From Sphingomonas gilva (GTDB taxonomy: Bacteria; Pseudomonadota; Alphaproteobacteria; Sphingomonadales; Sphingomonadaceae), in contig NZ_QWLV01000001.1 in the NCBI RefSeq assembly GCF_003515075.1, positions 619,182 through 683,181 of the forward strand: a DNA stretch of 64,000 bases. Reading direction: 5' to 3'. Each line of letters begins with the position of its first letter. Position 1 is the first letter of the stretch. A program made the translations under genes and the position numbers. This document shows, one piece after another, positions 43,767 to 56,520 of the stretch. The notes beneath the pieces are model-generated. The model was not told the DNA's origin. It did not search any database and saw only the letters and a list, made by a program, of their open reading frames with translations.

Positions 43767-45155
43767 ATGCACATCCGCCACTTGCTCGCCGCCGCCGCCG
43801 CGCTTGCGCTCGCCGCGCCTTCGTTCGCGCAGGACGCGCCGCATCAGAAGCAGGCGCGCGAGATCTACGCCAAGGTGATCGGCTTCCGCACCGCCGAGGG
43901 GCAGGGCAAGGTGCCCGAGATGGCCCGCTATCTGGCGGACGTGCTGAAGGCCGGCGGCGTCGCCGAGGCCGATATCGCGATGCTGCCCAGTGGCGAGACC
44001 ACCGCGATGCTGGTGCGCGTGCCGGGCAGCGATGCGAACGCCCGGCCGATCCTGTTCAGCGCGCATATGGACATCGTCGATGCCCGGCCCGAGGACTGGA
44101 GCCGCGATCCCTTCACCCTGGTCGAGGAGGACGGCCGCTTCTGGGGGCGCGGCACCCATGACAACAAGGCTGGGGTGACGGCGATGGTCTCCACCATCCT
44201 CCGCCTCAAGGCCGACAAGGCGCGGCCGAAGCGGACTTTGGTGTTCGCCTTCGTCGGCGACGAGGAGACGGGGATGGTGACGACCGGCCTGGTCGCCGGG
44301 CACGATTGGGTGAAGACGTCCGAATTCGCGATCAACACCGATGCCGGCGGCGGCGGGCTTTCGCCCGAGGGCAAGCCTCTCATCTATCTCGTCCAGGGGG
44401 CGGAGAAGACCTACGCCACCTTCGAGCTGACCGCGACCAACCCCGGCGGGCATTCCAGCCGCCCGCGCAAGGACAATGCGATCTACGACCTGGCGCGCGC
44501 GATCACCAGGGTGGAGGGCTATGCCTTCCCCGTGATGTCGAACGCGCTGACCCGCGCCTATATCGGCGCGGTGGGCGGGGCGCTGCCGGGGGCCGCGGGG
44601 CAGGCGATGAAGGCCTTCGCCGCCGATCCGACCAATGCCCAGGCGATCGCCGCGATCTCGACCGATCCGAGCTTCAACGGCACCATCCGCACCACCTGCG
44701 TCGCGACGATGCTGGAGGCGGGCCATGCCGAGAACGCGCTGCCGCAAAAGGCCAAGGCGACGGTCAACTGCCGCATCTTCCCCGGCGTGCCGGTGGCGGA
44801 CGTGAAGGCCAAGCTGGTCGAGGTCGTCGCCGATCCCAAGATCGAGATCGAGGCGATCGACGATCCGCAGGCGAGCCCGGTCAGCGAGATGCGGCCCGAC
44901 GTGATGGCGGCGATCACGCGGTCGATCCACAAGCGCCAGCCGGGCGTGCCGATCAGCCCCTATCTCGAATCGGGCGGGACCGACGGCAAGGTCTATCGCA
45001 CCGCCGGCATCCCGACCTTCGCCACCTCCGGCCTGTTCATCCGCGAGAACGAGATGTTCGCGCACGGGCTGAACGAGCGGCTGCCGGTCGAGAGCTTCTA
45101 TGACGGGCTGGAGCATATCCACGACCTGGCGCTGGACCTGGGCGGGGTGCGGTAA
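43767..45155 (+). CDS. M20-family metallopeptidase, exported
   Basis: 462 residues with a signal peptide (cleavage near SFAQ). M20 features: metal His-x-Asp in SAHMDIVD, bridging Asp in GTHDNKAG, catalytic Glu pair in VGDEETGM, and a dimerisation domain with GGHSSRPRKDN. M20/M25/M40 enzymes hydrolyse dipeptides or N-acyl amino acids. It should act in the periplasm. Class C repeats lie on both sides. Substrate is not known. Confidence 0.9.
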   Translation: MHIRHLLAAAAALALAAPSFAQDAPHQKQAREIYAKVIGFRTAEGQGKVPEMARYLADVLKAGGVAEADIAMLPSGETTAMLVRVPGSDANARPILFSAHMDIVDARPEDWSRDPFTLVEEDGRFWGRGTHDNKAGVTAMVSTILRLKADKARPKRTLVFAFVGDEETGMVTTGLVAGHDWVKTSEFAINTDAGGGGLSPEGKPLIYLVQGAEKTYATFELTATNPGGHSSRPRKDNAIYDLARAITRVEGYAFPVMSNALTRAYIGAVGGALPGAAGQAMKAFAADPTNAQAIAAISTDPSFNGTIRTTCVATMLEAGHAENALPQKAKATVNCRIFPGVPVADVKAKLVEVVADPKIEIEAIDDPQASPVSEMRPDVMAAITRSIHKRQPGVPISPYLESGGTDGKVYRTAGIPTFATSGLFIRENEMFAHGLNERLPVESFYDGLEHIHDLALDLGGVR

Positions 45156-45164
45156 ACCAGAAAT

Positions 45165-45300
45165 CCTCCCTCGCGTAAGCGGGGGAGGGGGACCGGCCGA
45201 AGGCCGGTGGAGGGGGCCGGCCGCAGACGAAGCGCTTGTGGCGCCCCCTCCACCGCTCTTCGAGCGGTCCCCCTCCCCCGGAGCTGCGCTCCGAGGGAGG
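45165..45300. repeat. Palindromic repeat, class C copy 2
   Basis: A 136-bp composite with outer hairpins at 45165-45188 and 45272-45300 and inner palindromes around GACCGGCCGAAGGCCGGT and CCGCTCTTCGAGCGG. It fills the whole gap between the M20 gene and the convergent dioxygenase gene. Confidence 0.85.
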
Positions 45301-45303
45301 ATT

Positions 45304-46152
45304 TCAGCTCAGCGCCACCCCCGTCAGCGTGATGCGGTGCATCGTGCGGGCGTGGCCCTGATAGTCGTTCTCGGCGGTGTGCCAGGTGGAGCGGTTGTCC
45401 CAGATGATCACCGTGCCGGGGCGCCACCGCACGCGGATGACGTTCTCCGGCCGGGTGGCGGCGGCGTAGAGCCGGCCGAGCAGCGGCAGGCTCTCCTCGC
45501 GCGTCATTCCCTCGAAGCGCAGCGTGAAGGCGGGGTTGACGTAGAGGACCTCGCGGCCGCTGTCGGGATGGCGGATCACCGCGGGATGCACGGCGCCGGC
45601 CGAGATCGCCTGGCCGCGCAGGCTGCCGCCCTGATCGGTGCTCGCGTAATAGCCGCTCTCGCCATAGATGTGATCGGCCGAATGGACCGCGCCGAGCGCG
45701 CGCAGTTCATCCTTCAATTGGCCCGGCAACGAGGCGAAAACCGCCGCCATGTCGATAAACAATGTGTCGCCGCCCGAGGGCGGCAGCTCGCGTGCGACCA
45801 GCACCGATCCCATCGCGGGGACGGCGTCGTAACTGTGATCGGTATGCCAGCCGCCGCCGATATTGGTGGTCTGGTCCTTCTCCTTCCGCACCAGCGCGAT
45901 CTCGGGATAGGCGCTGTCGATCGGGAAATAGTTGTTGAGATCGATGCCCCCGAAGCGCCGGGCGAAGACGATGTGCTGCTCGGGGCTGATGTCCTGATCG
46001 CGCACCACGACCACGCCGGTATTGGAGAGCGCGTTCCGGATGGCCCTGAACCCATCCTCGTCGAGCCGGGCGATGTCGATGCCGGTGATCTCCGATCCGC
46101 CGGCCGGGCCGAGCGGTGCGATCTCCAGGGGTGGGGCAAGCGGTGTGGCCAT
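45304..46152 (-). CDS. TauD/TfdA-family Fe(II)/2-oxoglutarate dioxygenase
   Basis: 282 residues. Metal ligands are visible as HTD in GGWHTDHS and a distal His in STWHTAEN, followed by an Arg near the C-terminus (HARTMHRITL) for 2-oxoglutarate. Members oxidise taurine, sulfonates, aryl-oxyacetates and other small acids. No sulfonate transporter is nearby, so the substrate stays open. Start at 46152. It is divergent from a Crp/Fnr gene with 74 bp between, which may hold shared control. Confidence 0.88.
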   Translation of the reverse strand: MATPLAPPLEIAPLGPAGGSEITGIDIARLDEDGFRAIRNALSNTGVVVVRDQDISPEQHIVFARRFGGIDLNNYFPIDSAYPEIALVRKEKDQTTNIGGGWHTDHSYDAVPAMGSVLVARELPPSGGDTLFIDMAAVFASLPGQLKDELRALGAVHSADHIYGESGYYASTDQGGSLRGQAISAGAVHPAVIRHPDSGREVLYVNPAFTLRFEGMTREESLPLLGRLYAAATRPENVIRVRWRPGTVIIWDNRSTWHTAENDYQGHARTMHRITLTGVALS

Positions 46153-46226
46153 GATCCGTCTCCTCTGCGCGACGAAGCGTAGGCGAGTCGCTTGGCGGCG
46201 GAGAGTCCCTCAGGTTACATTCGGGC

Positions 46227-46889
46227 ATGGCATGGTCGCATTATGATCTGGTCCGCTCGCCCTGGCTGTCGCGCCAGCCCGCGTCGGTGGCCGAGGCGCT
46301 GCTCGACGCCGGGCGCGTGCAGCGGCTCGAGGCGGGGCAATGGGTTTACGGCGAGGGCGATCCCGATGCCGGGCTGTTCGCGGTGATCTCCGGCCGGCTG
46401 TCGGTCGAAGCGGCGGCGGGCCCGGAGCGGACGGTGCTGATCGACATCCTCCACAAGGGCGCATGGCTGGGGCAATCGGCTGAGACCGGGGGGCCGCGGC
46501 TGGTGACGGTGCGGGCGCGCAGCGCGGCGACATTGTTCCTCATACCCGACGCGATGCTGAAGCGCGCGGGCCACAACCGCCCCGATGTGTGGCAGGCGGT
46601 GAGCAACCTGGTCTACGGCCAGCTGCAGAACGCGGTGCGGATGGTCGCCCGCCTGCTGACCGCCAGCCCCGCCGAGCTGATCGCGCTGCGCCTGCTGACG
46701 CTGGCGGAGGGCCAGCCGCCCTTCGTCGCCGTCAGCCAGAGCGAGCTTGGCGAGCTGACCGGCATGACCCGCAAGGCCGCCAATGCGCACCTCGCATTGC
46801 TGGAGGAACAGGGTCTGGTGAAGCGCGCCTATGGCAAGGTGCTGCTGCTGGACGTGGAGCGGCTGCGCGGGATGGCGGGGGCGGAGTGA
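46227..46889 (+). CDS. Crp/Fnr-family transcriptional regulator
   Basis: 220 residues. The N-terminal cyclic-nucleotide-binding-like barrel (about 15-120) lacks an Fnr-type cysteine cluster. A linking helix and a C-terminal winged helix follow, with VSQSELGELTGMTRKAANAHLALLEEQG. The ligand is unknown. It may control the divergent dioxygenase gene or itself. Confidence 0.88.
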   Translation: MAWSHYDLVRSPWLSRQPASVAEALLDAGRVQRLEAGQWVYGEGDPDAGLFAVISGRLSVEAAAGPERTVLIDILHKGAWLGQSAETGGPRLVTVRARSAATLFLIPDAMLKRAGHNRPDVWQAVSNLVYGQLQNAVRMVARLLTASPAELIALRLLTLAEGQPPFVAVSQSELGELTGMTRKAANAHLALLEEQGLVKRAYGKVLLLDVERLRGMAGAE

Positions 46890-46918
46890 TTGTCAAAGAT
46901 TGTAGGATTTGGTAGGCT
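46890..46918 (+). promoter_or_regulatory. Promoter of parDE
   Basis: TTGTCA (46890-46895), a 17-base spacer and TAGGCT (46913-46918). The expected start point falls at about 46925, the A of the parD ATG, and no ribosome site is visible, so the transcript may be leaderless. Confidence 0.5.
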
Positions 46919-46924
46919 GCCTTT

Positions 46925-47170
46925 ATGGCACAGATGAACATCTCGCTTCCCGACGGGCTCAAGACGTGGGCCGAATATCGGGTGTCCGAAGGCCGTTACG
47001 CCAGCACCAGCGATTATATTCGCGACCTCATACGCCGCGATGAGGAAGAGGCGAAGGACCTCGCCTGGCTGCAAGCGGAGATCGATAAGGGGCTCGCTTC
47101 GCCGAGGCTCGAAGGCGACGCGCGGGATCATTTGCGTGAAATCATGCGCAAGAACCGCCGCGCTGCGTGA
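46925..47170 (+). CDS. parD: ParD-type antitoxin
   Basis: 81 residues. The N-terminus MAQMNISLPDGLKTWAEYRV is a typical ribbon-helix-helix, with the ASTSDYIRDLIRRDEE helix of ParD proteins. The C-terminal part should wrap the toxin. It overlaps the toxin gene as GTGA. As antitoxin it should bind the promoter and neutralise ParE. Confidence 0.88.
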   Translation: MAQMNISLPDGLKTWAEYRVSEGRYASTSDYIRDLIRRDEEEAKDLAWLQAEIDKGLASPRLEGDARDHLREIMRKNRRAA

Positions 47171-47452
47171 TAGCCGTCGAGCTCACTGCGGAAGCGCATG
47201 CTGATCTAGACGAGATCGATATGTTCGGCGTCGGGCGGTTCGGATCTGCCGTGAGTGACGCCTACATGGCCGGCTTTCACGATGCCCTAGAATTGTTATC
47301 GAGCTTTCCCGAGGCTGGTCAGGAAGTGCCCGGCAGGATCGACGGCATGCGCAGTCTTCTGGTTGGCCGTCATCGAATGTACTACCGCCGGGAAGGCGAT
47401 GCTTTGATGATCATTCGGGTGCTGCATACCGCCCGCGATTCGCGCACTCTGC

Positions 47453-47460
<8 letters not shown>
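47167..47460 (+). CDS. parE: ParE-type toxin
   Basis: 97 residues from GTG. RelE/ParE fold with [13 protein letters not shown], a [24 protein letters not shown] core and a C-terminus in which the conserved Arg and Asp are intact. ParE toxins poison DNA gyrase; the RelE relatives cleave mRNA, and ParD partnership favours ParE. The last 8 bases overlap the convergent acs gene's end. Confidence 0.87.
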
Positions 47461-49393
<1,933 letters not shown>

Positions 49394-49478
49394 CGCGCTT
49401 CCCTCACAAGCATTTCGGCCATGATGGCGGCTGAGCCCTTAGCGGGGCAAGGGCGGATTTGCCAAAGTCGCCCGCCGG

Positions 49479-51038
<1,560 letters not shown>

Positions 51039-51044
<6 letters not shown>

Positions 51045-51075
51045 GCATCCTTCCTGCACATTATAATGACATGTG
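51039..51075 (+). promoter_or_regulatory. Promoter and possible operator for the RHH pair
   Basis: TTGTGA (51039-51044), 17-base spacer, TATAAT (51062-51067). The -10 box lies inside CACAT-N9-ATGTG (51057-51075), a candidate self-binding site. The -35 box overlaps the pccB stop codon. Confidence 0.65.
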
Positions 51076-51088
51076 AAGGAGTGCGAAG

Positions 51089-51373
51089 ATGCAAACCGAA
51101 CGTGTGACCATTTTGATGACCCCGGCCAAGAAGGCGGAGCTCGCCGCGCGCGCCGCCGCACAGCACATGTCAATCGGCCAATATATTCGGCGAAAGGTCG
51201 ATGATGACGACGATCTCACACCGGATCAAGAAGCGGAACTCGCCTTGCTTGTCCGCGAAGTGAACGCCGCGATACCCAAGATGGCGGAGTCACTCGATCA
51301 AATGATCAAGACCGTTCGATCGACGCGGGAGGGCATTGAATCAACGTTGCGTCAACTTGGGAATGCTGAATGA
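51089..51373 (+). CDS. Ribbon-helix-helix protein
   Basis: 94 residues. RVTILMTPAKKAELAARAAAQHMSIGQYIRR matches the ribbon-helix-helix of antitoxins and mobilisation proteins of MobC type; the remainder is acidic and helical. An AAGGAG ribosome site precedes. Its ATG-stop junction with the next small gene is an ATGA overlap. It may be an autorepressor of the pair; toxin, mobilisation or regulatory role is unresolved. Confidence 0.65.
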   Translation: MQTERVTILMTPAKKAELAARAAAQHMSIGQYIRRKVDDDDDLTPDQEAELALLVREVNAAIPKMAESLDQMIKTVRSTREGIESTLRQLGNAE

Positions 51374-51585
51374 GCGGTCTCAACGACGCGCTGACCGCGC
51401 TTAAGAACGTGGTTCTTATGCAGGAGCGATTAGACGTCTTACGTCGTGAGATGACCGACCTCTCAACAAATGTCGCGAAGGTTGAGGCCAAGGTGATCAA
51501 CATCAACGATCGCGTGATCAGGATCGAAACGATGATCGAGATGTCGCGTTCTGGGGGCATGTCGCCGCCAAGGATCGAAGGCTGA
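51370..51585 (+). CDS. Small coiled-coil protein, partner of RHH protein
   Basis: 71 residues. The middle part (LDVLRREMTDLSTNVAKVEAKVININDRVIRIETMIEM) is a continuous heptad-like helix. There is no membrane segment or catalytic motif. It starts inside the stop of the RHH gene (ATGA), so the two are co-translated. I do not recognise it. It ends 7 bp before mce. Confidence 0.6.
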   Translation: MSGLNDALTALKNVVLMQERLDVLRREMTDLSTNVAKVEAKVININDRVIRIETMIEMSRSGGMSPPRIEG

Positions 51586-51592
51586 TTCGACT

Positions 51593-52024
51593 ATGATCCT
51601 CGGCCCCCTCAACCATGTCGGCGTCGCGACGCCGTCGATCGAGAGATCGGTCGCGATGTACCGAGATCTGCTCGGCGCGACCGTTATCCGCGAGGCGTTC
51701 GATCTGCCGGCGCAGGGCGTGCGGGTGTGTTTTATCGATACGCCCAACAGCCAGATCGAGCTGATCGAGCCGCTGGGGGAGGCATCGCCGCTCCATGGCT
51801 TCCTCGCCAGGAATCCGGCGGGCGGACAGCATCATGTCTGTTTCGAGGTGCCTGACATCCACGCCGCCAAGGCCGAGCTGGAGGCGAAGGGCGCCAAGGT
51901 GCTCGGCGAGCCGCGCATCGGGGCGCACGGCACGCTGGTGATCTTCGTGCATCCGAAGGACATGGGCGGCGTGCTGGTGGAGCTGATGGAAACGCCCAAG
52001 GGTGGAAACCATCAGAACGCCTAG
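51593..52024 (+). CDS. mce: Methylmalonyl-CoA epimerase
   Basis: 143 residues. Vicinal-oxygen-chelate fold with the metal His in LNHVGVAT, QIELIEP and HHVCFEV, and the Glu in VLVELME. It interconverts (S)- and (R)-methylmalonyl-CoA, linking PccAB to ScpA in the same cluster. Length is normal. It is read from the same direction as the RHH pair 7 bp upstream. Confidence 0.94.
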   Translation: MILGPLNHVGVATPSIERSVAMYRDLLGATVIREAFDLPAQGVRVCFIDTPNSQIELIEPLGEASPLHGFLARNPAGGQHHVCFEVPDIHAAKAELEAKGAKVLGEPRIGAHGTLVIFVHPKDMGGVLVELMETPKGGNHQNA

Positions 52025-52033
52025 CTTCATACT

Positions 52034-52129
52034 CGTCACCCCGGACTTGTTCCGGGGTCCATCGTGCCGCATGACCAATGCCTGCGGCGTTTGCGGAGAC
52101 ATGGACCCCGGAACAAGTCCGGGGTGACG
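52034..52129. repeat. Palindromic repeat, class B copy 2
   Basis: Perfect 29-bp inverted arms (52034-52062 and 52101-52129), spacer 38 bp. Each arm contains a shorter hairpin of CCCCGGA/TCCGGGG type. It lies between mce and the enoyl-CoA hydratase gene and its right end is in the open frame upstream of the latter. Confidence 0.9.
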
Positions 52130-52194
52130 GACGGCTTCAGACGGATGAATCCGGAAAAGGGCAAGCGCGTGAAGCGGGTCAGGAAAGGAAACGA

Positions 52195-52980
52195 ATGGCC
52201 GATTACGAGATGATCCTGGCCGAGCGCCGCGGCGATGTGCTGGTCGTCACGCTCAACCGGCCCGACCGGTTGAACGCGGCGCCCCCGCGGATGTTCGACG
52301 AGCTTCGCGAGGCGCTGGCCGATCTCAACGGCGCGCGGGCGGTTCTAGTCACCGGCGCGGGGCGGGCTTTCTGTTCGGGCGCCGATGTCGGCGGCGGCGC
52401 GCTCGGCAGCGATGATCCCGGCAATACGACCTTCACCGCGCTGACCGCGCACTACAACCCGACGATGCTGGCCATCGCCGATCTCGCCGTGCCGGTCGTC
52501 ACCGCCGTTCGCGGCCCGGCGGCGGGGATAGGCTGTTCGCTTGCGCTCGCAGCCGATTTCTGTGTGGCGAGCGACACCGCCTATTTCCTGCAGGCCTTCG
52601 TCAATATCGGCCTCGTCCCCGATGGCGGGGCGAGCTGGATGCTGCCGCGGCTGATCGGCCGCGCGCGCGCCGCCGAGATGATGATGCTGGGCGAGCGCGT
52701 GCCGGCGGCAAGGGCGCTCGAATGGGGCATGATCCACAAGCTGGTGGCGGACGACGCGCTCGACGCAGAGGCGTTTGCGCTGGCCGAGCGGCTGGCGGCG
52801 GGGCCGACGGTCGCGCTGGGGCTGATGCGGCGCGGCCTGGGGCAGGCGCTCGACTGCTCCTATGCCGAGGCGATGAACCGCGAGGCGGAGAACCAGCGCA
52901 AGGTGCGCGGCACGGCGGATTCGATGGAGGGCGGCATGGCCTTTCTTCAGAAGCGCAAGCCGGCGTTCAAAGGGCGATGA
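52195..52980 (+). CDS. Enoyl-CoA hydratase/isomerase family protein
   Basis: 261 residues. Crotonase fold with the oxyanion loop in AGRAFCSGAD and GPAAGIGCSLALAADF, and GLVPDGG where many hydratases have a glutamate. An Asp here is typical of PaaG-like isomerases. It is not a known step of the propionate route itself. The start at 52195 follows AGGAAAGGAA; the frame upstream runs into the class B repeat. Confidence 0.88.
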   Translation: MADYEMILAERRGDVLVVTLNRPDRLNAAPPRMFDELREALADLNGARAVLVTGAGRAFCSGADVGGGALGSDDPGNTTFTALTAHYNPTMLAIADLAVPVVTAVRGPAAGIGCSLALAADFCVASDTAYFLQAFVNIGLVPDGGASWMLPRLIGRARAAEMMMLGERVPAARALEWGMIHKLVADDALDAEAFALAERLAAGPTVALGLMRRGLGQALDCSYAEAMNREAENQRKVRGTADSMEGGMAFLQKRKPAFKGR

Positions 52981-53027
52981 GCTTTCAAGCTTTGCGGTCT
53001 CCAGCCCGAAGGGTGTAGGGGCCGGGC

Positions 53028-55165
<2,138 letters not shown>

Positions 55166-55169
<4 letters not shown>

Positions 55170-56284
55170 GTGATGCTGTGAACGATCTCCCCTCCCTGGA
55201 AGGGAGGGGTCGGGGGTGGGTCCGCCCCGAGGAAATACCTGCGTTTCCTCGAGAGAAACCCACCCCCAGCCCCTCCCTTGGCAGGGAGGGGAGTGAAATC
55301 CGGCAGGACTGGACCCGCGTCGAAATCGCGGCCCTGTTCGACCTGCCCTTCGACGAGCTCATGTTCCGCGCGCAAACCGTCCACCGGTCGCATCATGCCG
55401 CGGGCGAGGTGCAGCTGTGCACGCTGCTCTCGATCAAGACCGGCGGCTGCCCGGAGGATTGCGGCTATTGCTCGCAGTCGGCGCATGCCGACACGGGGTT
55501 GAAGGCGACCAAGCTGATGGACTCCCGCGCGGTGCTGCAGATGGCGGCGCAGGCGAAGGATGCGGGCAGCCAGCGCTTCTGCATGGGTGCTGCGTGGCGC
55601 AACCCCAAGGACCGGGACATGCCCGCCATCGTCGAGATGGTGAAGGGCGTCCGCCAGATGGGGATGGAGACCTGCATGACGCTGGGCATGCTGACGCCCA
55701 GGCAGGCGGAGATGCTCGCCGATGCGGGGCTCGATTACTACAACCACAATATCGACACCTCGCCCGAACGTTATGGCGAGGTGATCACCACGCGCAGCTT
55801 CGAGGACCGGCTGGATACGCTGGAGCATGTCCGGAGTGCGGGAATCAACGTGTGCTGCGGCGGGATCGTCGGAATGGGCGAGACGCGGGAGGACCGCGTC
55901 GGCTTCATCCATGCGCTCGCCACGCTGCCGCGCCATCCCGAAAGCGTGCCGGTCAACGCGCTGGTGCCGGTCAGGGGCACGGTGCTGGGCGACATGCTGG
56001 CCGATACCCCGCTCGCGAAGATCGACGATATCGAGTTCGTGCGGACGGTCGCGGTGGCGCGGATCACCATGCCGATGAGCATGGTGCGGCTGAGCGCGGG
56101 GCGTGAGAGCATGTCGGAGGCGACCCAGGCGTTGTGCTTCATGGCGGGGGCGAACTCGATCTTCACCGGCGACAAGCTGCTGACGACCGGCAACCGTGGT
56201 GACAGCGCGGATGCCGCGTTGTTCGCCAAGCTCGGCGTGCGGCCGATGGAGGCCGAGGAGCCGATGCGGGTGGCGGCGGAATGA
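55166..56284 (+). CDS. bioB: Biotin synthase with repeat-derived N-terminal insertion
   Basis: 372 residues, about 30 longer than usual. The radical-SAM cluster [12 protein letters not shown], the YYNHNIDTS and NTPLV-like regions are intact. Residues about 8-42 are encoded by a class D palindromic repeat; homologues as I recall start shortly before [11 protein letters not shown]. The extra segment is outside the barrel and may be tolerated. It makes biotin from dethiobiotin. It is the only biotin gene here, within the PccAB operon, whose alpha subunit needs biotin. The start overlaps scpA by four bases. Confidence 0.93.
55189..55291. repeat. Palindromic repeat, class D copy 2, inside bioB
   Basis: A 103-bp element with hairpins at 55189-55209 and 55270-55291 and inverted flanks (GGGGGTGGGT / ACCCACCCCC) as in the class D copy at 63776. 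It lies wholly in the bioB frame, without stop or shift. Confidence 0.85.
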
Positions 56285-56520
56285 TCCGCATTCGTCGGGC
56301 CTCAATCCTGTTCGCGCTGGGGTCAGCGATCTATTGGTATGGTGTCGCGGCATTTGTTGGCATCATCAGCCCGCTCGGCGGACTCGATGTCGCGCCATAT
56401 TGGATGGTTGCGCTCGCAAGCGTCGGTCCTGCCGCTCTCTATGCAATCATTACGCTGCTTTTTTGCCACTGGCTCGCCCGTCGAGTCTTGAGGCAGGCCC
56501 AGAAGAGGTCCGATCAGTAA
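56281..56520 (+). CDS. Two-segment small membrane protein
   Basis: 79 residues with two membrane segments (about 8-28 and 42-66) and a basic C-terminal tail ([14 protein letters not shown]). Its start overlaps the bioB stop (ATGA) and its stop overlaps the pccA start (TAATG), so it is a coupled member of the operon. I do not know a family for it. It is less GC-rich than its neighbours. Confidence 0.7.
   Translation: MIRIRRASILFALGSAIYWYGVAAFVGIISPLGGLDVAPYWMVALASVGPAALYAIITLLFCHWLARRVLRQAQKRSDQ

Noticed and set aside
42119..45300. CRISPR array from clustered repeats
   Set aside because: Repeats are long, few, palindromic and of different classes, with genes between them; no regular spacers or cas genes.
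52078..52194. Extension of the enoyl-CoA hydratase frame into the class B repeat
   Set aside because: A strong AGGAAAGGAA ribosome site directly precedes ATG 52195.
52981..53027. Cobalamin riboswitch before methylmalonyl-CoA mutase
   Set aside because: The gap is only 47 bp and no B12-box-like sequence is present.
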